From Labia minor (taxonomy: Eukaryota; Arthropoda; Insecta; Dermaptera; Spongiphoridae), in contig OY720350.1 in NCBI GenBank assembly GCA_963082975.1, positions 14,726,910 through 14,790,909 on the forward strand: a stretch of DNA of 64,000 nucleotides, in the 5' to 3' direction. Numbering within the stretch: position 1 is the first letter of the stretch; each line of letters opens with the position of its first letter. The translations under genes were made by a program, and so were the position numbers. Positions 35,861 through 49,460 of the stretch are shown here, piece by piece. The notes beneath the pieces were generated by a model, which was not told the DNA's origin, did no database searches, and saw nothing but the letters and a program-made list of their open reading frames with translations.

Positions 35861-36329
35861 TTCATTTAAAAAACGAAACACTCTTAATAGATAAACATAT
35901 AATTAGTGTAAAATTGGATTTGGTATTGATATTTTGAATTAATAATAATTAATAATAATATATTTATTATATATATTATTATTATTTAATAAACAAGGAA
36001 TTCTTACTAACAATAAGTGAATAATATACAATTTCATTAATACAAGTAGAGAGGCATTAATACGATAAAGTCAATATATGGAAATTAATTATTATTTATA
36101 AAATAATATATTATTAAGATTTTAAAATTTTATAATATATAATTAAGAATAGTTGAAAAAAAAAATATTTTGTTTTTTCAGTAAATACCAAATTATTTTT
36201 AGTTAGATAATATTTTTGATTTTGTTTGTTTGTTTTTTTATTAATTTATATATATAATACACGAAGATGGTAATAAATGAAGAGGTGAACGAGAATAAAT
36301 CTAAGTTAGGATAGAATTGTTGTGAAGAG

Positions 36330-36420
36330 AAATCACGAAACCCCTCTCCTGGGTGGTTGATGGTCCCCAAAGTGGATTCTTCCCCTTGAAAGGAGGGAAT
36401 CCGACAGCAGAGTAAAATAA
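36330..36420. other. Short GC-richer island
   Basis: Open on both strands (minus strand GEESTLGTINHPGEGF), without a good acceptor and donor pair. Lies inside the inferred giant minus-strand intron. Confidence 0.25.
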
Positions 36421-36608
36421 TAACCCAATTCCGAATTAAAATTGATGTGTAAATTATGTGTTATTTACTAAATAAAATAATTAAATTAATCCCATTCATT
36501 CTTCAATGTTTGTTCAAAATGTTATTGATTTGATTTTTGAGACCTGTTTTCTTATTTGTTTATTATTTTGTCCTCGTGTTTATATATTGTATATAAAATA
36601 ATTGTTTT

Positions 36609-36610
<2 letters not shown>

Positions 36611-36650
<40 letters not shown>
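36611..36650. repeat. AT microsatellite
   Basis: 20 AT units followed by GTATGTAT. The ORF across it is meaningless. Confidence 0.9.
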
Positions 36651-36658
<8 letters not shown>

Positions 36659-37784
36659 TTAGATCATTCTATATCTTATCTTCCTACCTTCATTCAGTAT
36701 ACCAATGTTCTCTCTCTCTCTCTCTTACTTTGTCTCTTTTCACTTCAATTATGATCTCGAATGAAACAACTCACCTGTAACAAAAAAAGAAAAAAAAAAT
36801 CAGCAATGAACAACTTTATTAGAGATAAATAGTTAATATTGTATTTAACAAATATATTCCTAATGACACAATGAACTAATAAACTATTGTAATAGTTAAA
36901 TAAATATAAATAGCTGATAACTCATTTTAATTCTAAATAATAAATCATTGTGATGAAAGTAAAATTATTTATAAATATTTTCTTTAAATCGAGGTGATAA
37001 TATTATTAACTTATTTGGAACCTCATTACTAATTACTTAACATTATTTTCATTAATATTTATGATGATTTTTAAACAAAGAATAATGATCTTATAAAATG
37101 AAAAAAAGAGCTATTTAATTTTAAAATATTTATAAATAAATACTTGAAAATTAATATATAGTAGTATATACATAATAATTAAGAATAAGATTTTAAATAT
37201 GAAAGTTCATTAATAGTATCCAAAATGAAGAACAAAGGAATCATTCGAAAAATATAAATATTAATAGAATGCTAATTTAATGTTATTGCAAAGTGCAAAG
37301 TGTTCTACGATACCGGATCTTTCAAATTATTAGCCTTAGATAGAAGAAGAAGAAGAAGAAATTGATGTCCATTTAAATAGAGTTTATTGTAATGCCCTTG
37401 ACTTTTAAATAAAGGGCCTTTTAATAAATCAAAAATGATATTAGAAATATTTGTATTCGTAAAAGAAATATTAAAAAACAATGATTGAAAAAGTGAGAAA
37501 TTATTGTTACTTATTATAAAGGGGGGGGGGGAGACAGAAAAAAGATATATAACGTGAAAAATGTTAATGATGACATCATCTTCATCATTATTATCATCAT
37601 CATCAACATCGTTATTAACTCCCATTTCTTCTTTCATACTCTTGGAAATGAAAACAAAATAATAAAAATAACGAAAGAGATAAAAAAAATTGGTTTCTTC
37701 ATTGGAGTTTGTTATTCATCACAGAAAAACACCATTTGACTTGTATTACAATAAATAAACAATTCATATCTTATACCTTTATAA

Positions 37785-38067
37785 TACTGTCGGGAAACCG
37801 GAGTAAATTACCCCAAATGGGGTAAAAATGAAATTTTTGGGAGTAAAAATTGAAACTTTTGTGAGTAAAAAGTATATATTTTTAATTTGCTATTTTATAA
37901 ACCTGTAAATTTATAGTTTATTATTTTCTTTTCAAAATTATCATGGGGGAGGCTATAATAGGAAAGATGCTAAAAAGAGGCGATTTTTTTTGCTCTTCAC
38001 CATGGGGTAATATCAACTCACACAAAAATATTTTGGGGTAATGATTAAAAAAGTTCCCCGGCCACTG
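37785..38067 (+). mobile_element. hAT-type MITE
   Basis: Ends TACTGTCGGGAAAC and GTTCCCCGGCCACTG are imperfect inverted repeats. Flanks CTTTATAA and TTTTATAA differ at one of eight positions. Internal repeats of GGGGTAA and GAGTAAAAA. Confidence 0.65.
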
Positions 38068-38417
38068 TTTTATAAGAATATTTAAATAAAAATATATACA
38101 GATAATTAAGATAAAAATATTAAAAAAAAAGAATTATTTTAAAATCCGTTTGTGTTAGAATTCACTTTTGTGAACTCAACCTTGAATGATTCCATTTACC
38201 AATTGATAAAATGACATTCAATTCGAAAGTAGGCTATATATCTATTCACGATAACCTATTTTAAAATTTAACAAAATTATAAAAATATATACAATTTGAA
38301 AAAAAAAATATTGTTATTTATTATTGTTATTTTTTCGAAAATAAAAATAAATAAATAAATAGATAATATAATTATTATAGATTGTAGATATTTTTAGTAT
38401 AAATGGAAAAAAAATTA

Positions 38418-39015
38418 GCTGGAGTGTCTCCACTCGACTATCTCGGAATTTGAATTGGATTAAATAACATAATATATTATATTTAAATTAAATTTAATTA
38501 ATTATCAATTATAAATAATAAATATTAAACCAGTGCATGTTTGGCTTTTTGTTGATGGCACCACGTCACGTGTTGGCGCGTGAGATTTGCACTGTTAAAA
38601 AATTAATTCTGGTACTTTCAGCGATTCAATCAAGCTGAAATTCTATATATAGCAGTTTTATACAATTATTAATCATGTGAAATATTATCAAGCATATATC
38701 TTTATTTTTACGGTCACTTTAGAGGAAAAAAAATCAAAACGTGGTAGGTAATGACCCTCTTCAGGTTGAGCTACATTTCTCAAAAGTTGATAGAAAACTA
38801 TGAATTTTGAATTCTGCCCATGTACCAAATTTCATCATTTTAGCTCAAACCGTTTTTTCCTAATCTTGGTTACATACATACACACATACACACATAGAGA
38901 CATTTTTCTCAACCTTAGTGAAAATAATTCAGGAACCTTCAAAACGTATAAAAACATCAAAATCTCAACATCGAAAATTTTCGTGATCGCAATACTATCT
39001 CTTACGAGATAGTAA
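38418..39015 (+). mobile_element. Two-hairpin repeat family, copy 4
   Basis: Full-length copy. The 3' hairpin loop has changed (CTCTTACGAGATAGTAA), weakening the inverted match by two bases. Confidence 0.75.
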
Positions 39016-41150
39016 TTAGAGATTGGAATTAAAAAAAGTTTTTCGTTCGCCTATGAACTGTCAAGTTTAATTAAGAAAGTTAAAATTTCTGCATAAATCC
39101 AAACTATTCTTTTAAAATACACTTTTATTATTATAATAGTTATAATAATATATCTGTAATACAATATTTAACTTTAATTGAATAATTTTCAAGAATTTTT
39201 TGAAAATTTTAAAGTATAAAATATAAATATAAGGAATTAATTATTGTTTTTTAAATTAGTAAATTTATTAAAATAAATAATCAAGATAATTTAGTGGAAA
39301 ATTTTATTAATAATAATTTTATTGTAGTTATTTTGTAAAAAAAAAATATCTTGTCATAAATGAATGATAAATGAAAGATTAATTAAAGTATATCATTTAA
39401 TTTTCAGACATTTTTTTTTTTATAAAAGTATTTCATTATGATGAAACTTAAGAATCTAATTTAATTTTATCATTGAGGTTATGTATTGTTTTTTTATTTT
39501 TTTGGATAGAAAATTCTCAAAGTTTTAAACTACAATTTATCTTTCTCAAGTTTTTTATCCATATTATTTTTTTATCTTTCTAAACCTTGATTAAATAAGT
39601 TACTTTTTTGAATAAAGAATACATCTTTATAAAATTATTGATTCGGGATATATACTAACAAAATAAAATAATATTTAAATAAAATTTTAGTAGATATTTT
39701 GAATTCATTCAAATTTGTTTATTTATAAATTTAAATTTAAAAAATTTCTATGATCTTTAAGATAAAGACAAGAGTTTCCCTTTAGAATTTCGATTAATTT
39801 AATATTATATTTATTATCCAAATATATGCCGTTTTTTTATTCAGATATGTATATACTTTTTAAATAAATGAAAAAAAAATAACAAAATCAAAATAAAATG
39901 TTTCAATGTTTTTTACATTTATTTTTTCTTTTATACCAGATGTTGTGTGTTAAAGTGGGAAATAATATCATTACATAAATAGACTTTACAGGTGACAATA
40001 TAATTATGATTTATTTGTTTTTCATGGAAAAAATATATATAAATTTAAATTTTTCTAAATATACTTATAATATATTTAATTTACAAGGTAACAGTTAGAT
40101 AAATCAAATGACTTGTAAATTCCAATATATATAAGAAAATTTTTTTAAAAAATTAGCAGAAACGTTATTTTTTTTTTTTAATTTTAAATTGGACAAAACA
40201 AAATAAAAAGTATGTAGAATATTTTAATTATTAGTAGAAAAGTATTAATATTTTAATAATCGAATGAGTTTCTTATATTTGCAAGTATTCAAACAAATAT
40301 ATATATATATATATATATATACAAAATGTATTTATAATAAATATTATAAGTAGAGAAAAGAATTTTATTTCAAAAATTTATTTTCTAAAATAAATAAAAC
40401 AAATGATTTATTATTATAGGAAATTAAAATTGAATAAAAATAAAATAAACTAAATATGTTTCTTTATCTAACAAAATAAAATAAATAATAAAAAAAATCA
40501 GTCTTTTAAATATATGTATAGTAATTAAAATTATACTAAATTTAATCAATAATTCTCTGAATTCATGATAGTGATAATTAATTATATCGAATTTATAATC
40601 AAAATAAAAATATAAACATAAATAAAAATAAATTCTACTAATAATAATAATAATTCAATTCAATTGGTAAATTATAGTTGTATCATTTCTCTAAACTCAA
40701 TTAACTTTCTTATGAAAATATTTATATTAATATTATAATTTATAAATAAAAATATATTTAAAAATATAATATATTTGATGTGATAATTAGATAATCATTT
40801 TTATTCATTTTCATCATTATTTCATTAATTAAAAATATCAAAAATAGATTTTTTAATATTATAATTTATTATTTAGGGAAATTAAATTATTTTCAACAAT
40901 AAAATAGAAATAGTTTGGATTATAATTATATATAATTTATAATTATTATATATATATATGAAGAATAGAAGTCTGTCTATATAATATATTAATATTATTA
41001 AAAATTTCTTAATTTAAATATGGAATAAAGATACTTGTTATGTATGAAATTAAATGGGATCAAATCGTTTTTAATTGAATTAACTTTGAGACAAATTATG
41101 ATGTTGTTTTTTTTTTAGTCGCTGTGATTATAATTTATTTTGTTTTTTTA
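39016..41150. other. Very AT-rich spacer
   Basis: The most AT-extreme stretch of the window, with TA runs at 40297-40322 and 40947-40960. No gene or repeat end seen. Confidence 0.6.
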
Positions 41151-41156
41151 ACCCAC

Positions 41157-41304
41157 CGGTATCCTCATCGTCGCCACTTCCATTAGCTGTACCCTCGGCA
41201 CCACGCAAACAGGATTGAAAACTTCTCGAAATCCTTCGGGATGTTGGGGTTGTGGATTCCACTCCCGATGTATTCATTTTTAACACATCACTTCAATTAC
41301 AAGA
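41157..41304 (-). CDS. Probable first coding exon of an unidentified minus-strand gene
   Basis: The minus strand reads from ATG at 41277: MNTSGVESTTPTSRRISRSF, then a Ser/Gly/Asp-rich tail ending GSGDDEDT, and stops at donor GTGGGT (41156-41151) in phase 1. A possible acceptor (GCGTTAG) puts the exon start at 41304. Base composition is much richer in GC than the neighbourhood, and the peptide looks like a natural low-complexity N-terminus rich in possible phosphorylation sites. The protein is not recognised. Its splice phase fits the segment at 1771-2006, giving EDTGKNKSMVGF across the junction. A short open frame by chance cannot be excluded. Confidence 0.5.
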
Positions 41305-41419
41305 CTAACGCAAACGCACAAATTCTATTTCAAATCTAATTAATCACTTAATAAAAAAATTCGAATCATTCTTTCGACAAGCGTGTATGCACGTGAACAG
41401 GTAAAAAAAGAAAAAGTAC

Positions 41420-41625
41420 CTGGCAGTTGGTTGTCAAGTGACAGACTGATCGCTCCTTGGCTGGTGCTGTTTGGAATTGCCAAAAGGGGGGAAGAAGGAG
41501 GGGGGAAGGTAGTAGGCGAGAGTGGAGAATGTTTACTGTGAGAGGAAATGAGAAAGAAAATGCTACACTAGCGCCAGAGCATAGGAAACAGATGCAGGTA
41601 CACACACGATTACTATATCTTTTTC
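41420..41625 (-). promoter_or_regulatory. Possible 5'UTR exon and promoter of the minus-strand gene
   Basis: A GC-richer stretch just upstream of the coding exon. The minus strand has CCAG|GTACTT with the exon ending at 41420, which would splice to the acceptor at 41305. The middle is pyrimidine-rich with purine-rich complement. No TATA box was identified. Confidence 0.3.
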
Positions 41626-41743
41626 TATATTCATACGTTTATATATATATAATGAGATATATACACCTGTAATAATTTTACTATTTCTAGTTTTCTAAAT
41701 TAATCAATAATGAAAATATATCAATTAAAATTAAAATAAAAAA

Positions 41744-42370
41744 GCTGGAGTGTCTCCACTCGATTATCTCGCAAATTTGAATTGGATTAATTAACATATA
41801 TATTATATATTATATATATATATATATATTATATTTAAATTAAATTAAATTAATTATAAATTATAAATAAATAATATTTATTAAACCAGCACATGTTTGG
41901 CTCTTTGTTGATGGCACCACGTAACATGTTAGTGCGTGATTTGCAGTTTTAAAAAATGAATTCCGGTACTTTCAGCAATTCAATCAAGCTGAAATTCTAT
42001 ATATAGCAGTTTTATACAACTTTTAAACATGTGAAAAACTATCAAACATATATCTTTATTTTTACGGTCACTTTAGAGGGAAAAAAAATCAAAACGTTGT
42101 AGGTAATGACCCTCTTCCGGTTGAGCTACATTATTCAAAAGTTAAAAGAAAACTACGAATTTTAAATAATGCCCGTATACCAAATTTCATGATTCTAGCT
42201 CAAACCGTTTTTGCGTAATCTTGGTTACATACATATATATATACACACACACAGACATTTTTCTCAACCTTAGTGAAAATGATTCGGGAACCTACAAAAC
42301 GTATAAAAACATCAAAATCTCGACATTGAAAATGTTCGTGATCGCAATACTATCTCTGGCGAAATAGTAA
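41744..42370 (+). mobile_element. Two-hairpin repeat family, copy 5
   Basis: Full-length copy with an expanded TA run near 41800-41830 and one change in the terminal stem (GCGAAATAGT). It lies 120 bp upstream of the presumed promoter of the minus-strand gene. Confidence 0.75.
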
Positions 42371-43214
42371 AAAATTATTCACAATTAAACTAATGATTGT
42401 AAATTATTATTATTATTTAATAATAATAATAATTGTATAATTTATATATTATTCATTTCATAATAAAATATTATAATTTAAAATTAGATATAAAAATTAT
42501 AAAATGTAGGTCTTAAGAAGTTTTTTATTATTATTTATTTTTATTTAAACATAAAAGATTATGGACCATTTTTATTTATCAATTAATTTATACATTTTGA
42601 TTAAATCTATTGGTGGATTTTCGAAAATATATGAAGGTCATAAAAATATATTTGAATATAGTTCATTTTTTTATGATTAAATAAGATCAATATAAATATA
42701 AGTATATTTTTAAAGAAAAAAAAAGTATATAAAATAGCTATCCTGAGCAAATAATGATGATATTTTTTCAGTTTTAAAAAAATTCTAAAGAATATTAAAA
42801 TGGTTAAAAGTAAAATTAATTAAGATTTAATTCGTATTATTATTATTATTATTATTCCGAAATGAAGTTTAAATAAAACAATAAGCCTAAATATAATATA
42901 TATACCTATATATACATAAACTTTATAGTTGAGATGTAAAATTAATAAATAATTTGTATGAGGACGAAATAGAATTAAACAGGTGGATGTCAAGATAATA
43001 AAATAAATGACCTCGATTGTGATGCAAATCATCATTTAGATAAAAAAAATGGTAATAAATTAACTATTTACGGAAATGATTGAGAAATTACCTCTAACAA
43101 AAATATTAATAGTATTATTGGAATTTTATGGATTAGAAATAAATAAATGAACAATGTTTATTGATTTATTTATCTTGAAATATTAATGTTCGTTGGTGTA
43201 TATTTATTGAAACA

Positions 43215-43328
43215 AAATGGTTGATTGCCCGGAAACAAAGGGAGCTGGCTTTCCTGACCCTTCGCAACCTGCCACCCTCCGACTGCTATCAACGACACAA
43301 CCACTTCCTTTCCAATGAAAACACTCAG
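43215..43328 (+). other. Possible plus-strand exon
   Basis: Frame WLIARKQRELAFLTLRNLPP, then SDCYQRHNHFLSNENTQ, ending at CAG|GTAAAC, a good donor. No clear acceptor upstream. A second plus frame starting at ATG (MVDCPETKGAGFPDPSQ) is also open. Product unknown. Confidence 0.3.
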
Positions 43329-43658
43329 GTAAACTGATTGAACGATAAAATGAAAGCAATAAAAAAAACAAACAAATCAGTTAAGATAAAAAGGGAGGAG
43401 ATAGGAATTTTTAAAACGAAATTCATTTTAATAAAAATTTCATGAATTGTTATGCAAACGATTAAAATATTCATTGGGTTGTCAGTTTATGCAATCTAAC
43501 TCCTTTGAATAAAGATGCTTTATGAAGCAGATAGTTTGGTTGCCTAAAGGAACGGCGCAATGAAATTTCATTGCAAATGACAATATATATATATATATTT
43601 ATTTATTTATTTATTTTAGAATATTTGAGAAATCACAAGAATTTTTCATACCATAAAT

Positions 43659-43878
43659 CAGTGATTCTCAACCACTGTGCCGCGGCATTTTAGTGTGCCG
43701 CGAGATTTCGAGGTTCTTAAACTTTTTTTCTAAATTTTTTCAATTTGGTTCTAAAAAGAAAAGTAAACCGTTTTTGGGACCACTTTTTTTCAATATGATA
43801 AACTTTTACACTGTGCCACCAAATTTTTAAACTGTTAAACGTGTGCCGGGGTAAAAAAAAAAAAGTTGAGAATCACTG
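43659..43878 (+). mobile_element. hAT-type MITE
   Basis: Ends CAGTGATTCTCAAC and GTTGAGAATCACTG are perfect inverted repeats. Flanks CCATAAAT and CCATACAT are an 8-bp duplication with one change. 220 bp, with repeated GTGCCG motifs near both ends. Confidence 0.88.
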
Positions 43879-44747
43879 CCATACATCATTATAAAAAGAG
43901 ATCTCGTCATGATCTTTGTATATAAAATTGCAAAAGATTACACTCAAACCCATAGGAATTATGAAGGATAATGTACCCGTTACTCGAAAAATTGTGACGA
44001 ATGTTTTTCTTTATTATATGGATCGAGAATAAATTTGAGTAAAGATTGAAAACATTTTCTAGACAAAAACAAAAACAAAAATAAACAAAAAAATTGTTTG
44101 AACTATAAAGTATACTTAACATGTGGGAGATTATTATAATAACCAACGCTTCCAGGAAAGGTCAAGTTTCTTTCATGGATCAGGTTCATTTATCATTCCA
44201 AAGAAAGAACAAATATGTATTTTAATAATATAGCTTAACATGAGCTGTATAGTATCCTCTATTGGAGCCTTCCTGCAAGATAAACTGAATTAATTTCACT
44301 TTTGGAGAATAAATTATTACTCAAAATATCCATCAGTTTTTTTATCAATTATCGAATAAATTAATTGGACATTTTATTTGAATAAATATAATCCTTTAAT
44401 TAATTAAAACAAAAAGATATTTTAATCTTTATTTTATCTAAAGACAAAAAAAATATAAAAAACTTTTCAGTTCAATTATACTATAAAAATAGATAAAATA
44501 GATTGATGCTATTAAATAAATGTTTAATTGATGAAGAAGGTAAGTGAGGAAGTTCATTAAATTTAAGAAATATATTTATTATTATATGATTTGTAATATG
44601 ATAAATGCAAAGAATAACAAATAAGATGGACGAATAAAAATAAACTTTTTAAATATATATATAATTAACATAATAATAATCATAGTTTCATTAGAAAATT
44701 TGAAAATTATTTAACGTGTTATACTTTTAATAATAAATTTTATTATA

Positions 44748-45219
44748 CTACATGGGCTGAAAGTCGCAGAACTTTTCAATAGGTGTCGCCACTAGAAAAT
44801 GAACATGACTCATTTCGAGAGGCTCATCTGTCACTAGTTTATGTATGAAGTATCATGACATTTCGTCCATTCGTTTACAAGCTACTTTCGTCTTCATATG
44901 AAAAATGAAAAAACAAGAATATCGCGTTCTTGAAGGAGCAGATGAGGGATAACATTCCTCCAAACACTGCAATGATTGTTCATAAGTTTTTCCAATTAAA
45001 AAACAATGTTTAATCAAGACACGATATTCCTGTTTTTCCATTTTTCTTATGAAGGCGAAAGTAGCGTCACTCAAACTACTTGTAGCTTGTAAACGAATGG
45101 ACGAAATGTCATGACACCTCATACATAAACAAGTGACAGATGAGCCTCTCGAAATTAGTCATGTTCATTTTCTAGTGGCGTCAGCTATTAAAAATCCCGG
45201 GACTTTTCAGCCCATGTAG
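44748..45219 (-). mobile_element. Mariner-type foldback element keeping a transposase N-terminus
   Basis: TA-flanked; terminal repeats start CTACATGGGCTGAAAAGTC and extend well over 100 bp. On the minus strand the centre reads MEKQEYRVLIKHCFLIGKTY, then ECYPSSAPSRTR, matching the N-terminal DNA-binding part of a mariner transposase. No catalytic domain remains. Confidence 0.85.
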
Positions 45220-45954
45220 TAAATATATAAATTAAATATATAAAATTATATAATGGTATTACAAGTCAATCTTACATACTTATAAAAAGTTGAAGAAATA
45301 TAAAAGATATTTTTTTTTTAAATTATAACAATTTTAATAAAAAAGTAAAAGTTTTCTATTATTGAATTATCAATTTTTTTAGTATTATTGTTTTTTCAAA
45401 ATTTAATGTCAAAACTTTTATTATACCATTTAAAAGGTTTTTCTTTAACAAGGTAACTATATATATATATATAAAAGAGAAGAATAAAAAATAAAATAAA
45501 AAACAAGATTCCCCACAAACAAACAATCCTTGAAAGTTTTTTTTTTTCTTTAGTAAGCAAAGTTTACGAATTGAATGAATCAACAATAAACAGTAATCTA
45601 TAGTTAAATCTATGCCATCTTATAATAGTAGTATGTTTTGAAATGATTTTTTTAAAGATATTGAATTCTTTCGCAAACAATTTTATATCTCAAATAGTTT
45701 TTTTAAAAGATAATTTGGAAAGTTATTTAAAAAAAGTAAAATAAAATAAAAAAAATAAAAAAGTAAGTGATTCGAAATGGGATTTTTTTATTTTTTGTTT
45801 TTTTTTGTTTTTCGTTTTTTATCATAAATTATTTATGAATAAAAAAAAATCAATAAAGATCACCTTGCATTACCTACCAGAAATCTTCTAATTTTTTTTT
45901 TAATAGAGCATCGTTTTTGTTTATTTATTAGGCCAAACAGATGTTTTTTTTGTT

Positions 45955-46060
45955 GTGCACGCAAGGCGCAATTGCCACGTGACCACCCGAAGGAGCTGCT
46001 TGATCTCATCTGCGTTCATTTCCGGCCCGTAACACTCACTATTCTTTAACTCGGGCATTT
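45955..46060. other. GC-richer island, possible first exon
   Basis: Minus strand from ATG at 46058: MPELKNSECYGPEMNADEIK, QLLR, then a weak donor CGG|GTGGTC. It could be an alternative start exon of the gene at 41157. The plus strand is also open (AQLPRDHPKELLDLICV), so coding direction is unsettled. Confidence 0.3.
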
Positions 46061-46832
46061 CATTCTATTTTCAATCCCTACACGAATGGAACAAACACAA
46101 CCCCTTGCCTATACACTTTTCAACACGAAACTCTCAATTGAACAATAATTATACATTTATCGAATGTTTTTATTTCGTTATTTATTTATTATTCATATAC
46201 AATATATATATATAGTATATATGAATGAAGGTTTAATCACAAATTTAATCTATAATTAAACAAAAAATTACCATAACGTGTTTAGTACATCGTGTTTATT
46301 ACATTTATTTTTTAATTTTTTTTTTCGTTATTTATAGTAAAATGATGTACTGGATTGATTTCTTCAACTAATATAATTATGAAATTAGAAGTAATGGGAG
46401 TCGGTTATATGTAGGAATATATGTATGCAAATGCAATTATATATTTGATGCATTTGATAGATTTAATCAAATCCTTTGGTCAACGAATAAGCATATAAAT
46501 AAATTCATATTTCAAATTATTAAACACATTAAAACTTTCCTTTTGGCTTAGATAGGGGAAAAGAGGAGAATTTGTCAAAAATTGTTCAAAAATAAAAATA
46601 AAAATATTTTTATAAAGTGATTAATGAGATTATATTATTTTAAGGAAAAAAAGTGATTCTCATTTATATTATATTTTGAAGAGAAGGGGTGGCGATTTTC
46701 CAGGGGAATGGCCTACACATAATTCGAATCTGTCAGGAAAAGAAGAACAATAAATTGGGCTCATAATATAAAGGTAAATAGAATAATTGAATGAATAAAA
46801 TAGAAATAACTCAAGATAAAAAAAAAAAGTTG

Positions 46833-47086
46833 GAAGGCGCCACAGGGTGGGAGGTAGCGTAGCTGGCTCTCATTCTCGTGGTCCCTGGTTCAAGTCCCGA
46901 GCCTGGAAAGGGAATCTCTCTAAATGGGGTATATGGGTCGGAGACAATCCAGCCTCTGGGATCAACATTGGGTAGAGATTTGATAAGAAATAGCGCCTCC
47001 GACAAAGAAAATCAATGTAAAGATTGATAGGATAAGATCTACTGATCATAAGACACATAATTGATATAATAGTCAGAGGTTTTTTT
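46833..47086 (+). mobile_element. tRNA-derived SINE, copy 3
   Basis: Starts AAGGCGCCACAGGGTGGG, with B box TGGTTCAAGTCCCGAG and the same body, ending GTCAGAGG plus a T run. It has lost the GGCGTTGTCCTTGCG segment near the 3' end. Confidence 0.83.
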
Positions 47087-47089
47087 TGG

Positions 47090-49250
47090 TGGAAAATTTG
47101 GTGGAATGTAACTGCAATTCAATAGAGCGATAAAGTAGAAGAGTTTTATCAAATAAAAAGAAATAAAAATATAAATTAAATTATGTAATAAATGAAAATA
47201 TACAGTGTATTAAAATTAAAATTTAATTAATAATGAATTTTTCATTGAAAATGATTTCATTGAAATAAAAATAAAACTGTTAAACTGAAATATTAATGAA
47301 ATACATTTGAAAGTTAGTCTCCTAAGTAAATGACATGGAATTAAAGTGGAAAACTTTTCACAGAGAAGAAGAAGAAGAGAATCCTGTAAGTGATATCAGC
47401 CGTAATAGGAAGTGAATTTTCATTGACCCAATTAATGTGTGCCCTCTTCATTAGCCATTCCTTTTGTGTGTCGAATTCTTCGTTCGTTTTTTGTAATTAA
47501 AACTTACTTCTCCTACAAAATGGATAAATCAAGTTAATGAATGAATTAAATGTACAAAAAATATACTTTTATCCCTTTTAATTTAATTTTTTATTTTTGT
47601 TAAAATAAAAGAAATCTTAAGAACGCAATTAGAGATAAAAAAAAATTGAAGAAATATGTTCATATTATATATCTAGCTGGTTGAAAAAGATGAAGATATT
47701 TTTATGATGTATATTTTAATTTATAATAAATGCATATTTAAAATTATTTTTAAAAGTTCTTATATATATATATATACTAAAGTTATTTTATTAAAAAGAA
47801 CGGTTCATCTAGTTTTTTCTTTTTGTTTTAATAATTCGGTAAAGAAAAAAAAAGTATTCTTTAATATAAAAGAAAAATAAAATTTTAATATCAAAAGAAA
47901 TTATGAAAAATAATATTACAGATGAAAATGTTTGAATATCATTCTATAAATCAATGGATTTAATTAATAAATGTTAAAACACGAAATGGTAACGTTTAAT
48001 TAAATAAAATTAAAAAAAACTAATGAAGAGAGCAAAAAAAAACTTTTTCAAATAGCAAGAAAAAAAATCTGAATCTTGAAAGAAAATGAAAGCAATTAGT
48101 ATCAAACAGCACACAGAGACCGAAATGATAAGAGAATCCGCCCTTTTAAGATCACTTTAAAGAATGTCTATTCATTTTTTTTTATTAGAACTTAACTTAT
48201 CTAATTAAATTAAGAGAAGAGATAATCAATTTGTTATACGCATAAAATGAAAGATCTTTAATCAAGAGAAGATCAAAAGTTAATCCCACCACCAACTATA
48301 ATGGTCTATATAAATTTCATCAAAGTCAATTTCTTATTTCTATCTAGTAGATGAATTAATAATTTAAAAAAATTAATTTATATGGGAGACTTCCATAATT
48401 AATAGACATATATGTTTTAATTTTAAAAATATACAAATCTTTAGTTCTAGTTTTAAAATTAACATAAAATGTTTGATGTTTAATTTATCTATTATTTCAA
48501 ATTTTCAAATTTTTTATAATTTTTTTTATACCTTTTTAACATTTAAACTAATTAATTTAGATGTTTAATATTTTAAAAATAGTAAATTCAAAGTATTAGT
48601 AAATGGATGATTTAATTTTGAAAATCTCATTTCATAACGATAATAAATATTATCATTTTAATTCTAATAACATAAATAGATAATAATAATATTCAAAGAA
48701 ATTAAACTTTAATGCTAATATTAATTTTATGAAGTACAGTTGAAATAATTCTATTTATTCTATTTTAGAAAAGAGAACAAGAGTTGTTTAGGATGAGGCT
48801 AGCCTATTAAAAACGGTGGCAAATATCTTTATTGATGACGAAGGCCTGACACAAAACATATTCAATTGGCTGGAATGTCCTTAAAATGAAAAGTTAAATG
48901 AACAAGGAACAAGGAATAAATGACGCCGTTTGTATTCCAAGTTAAAATAAACAAATTTAAGGATCTATTAAAGAGAGGCATTCAAGAGAATAGGATTTAT
49001 CCCCGTAATGATTTATTTTAATTTTTATGACGTCAATATCTTCTATACGGGATAAGTCTATTTATTTAAAAAAAATATATATATAATTTGAAATAGATTA
49101 TGAGATAAATGAATAAAGAATATTGTAGAATATATATAATATAAATATCATAGTATTTTAAATTTTACTAAGTGTTTATTTTTTTTTATAATTGATCTAA
49201 TATTCAAAATGACAAACAAATAATCTGTGGTGAATGTATTTAATTAAATT
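47090..49250. other. AT-rich spacer
   Basis: No supportable feature. Confidence 0.55.
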
Positions 49251-49261
49251 TTAAATATTCA

Positions 49262-49460
49262 AAAGCAATCGGGTTAGAATTTCATTGGATGGCCAGAATG
49301 CTAATGGATTGGGGCGCCTTGGAGTGGTTCGCTTAGGCAACCAATTCGACACGCCAGGTGGCCATTTAATGGAATGAATGGCTCTCTTCTCTCTCTCTCC
49401 CTCTCTATCTCCTTTACCTTCCGCTAATTGAGCACTGCCTGTCACATTAGGTATGTTATT
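49262..49460. other. GC-richer island
   Basis: Plus frame VRISLDGQNANGLGRLGVVR ends at TGA near 49378; a minus frame is also open. Includes a CT-rich run at 49386-49412. No splice sites convincing. Confidence 0.25.

Noticed and set aside
36556-36780. 74-codon frame with long Ile/Tyr repeat
   Set aside because: Translation of the AT microsatellite.
37305-37637. 110-codon minus-strand frame with Asp/Asn repeats
   Set aside because: Built from ATC/AAG trinucleotide repeats and T-rich spacer; no splice support or conserved-looking segment.
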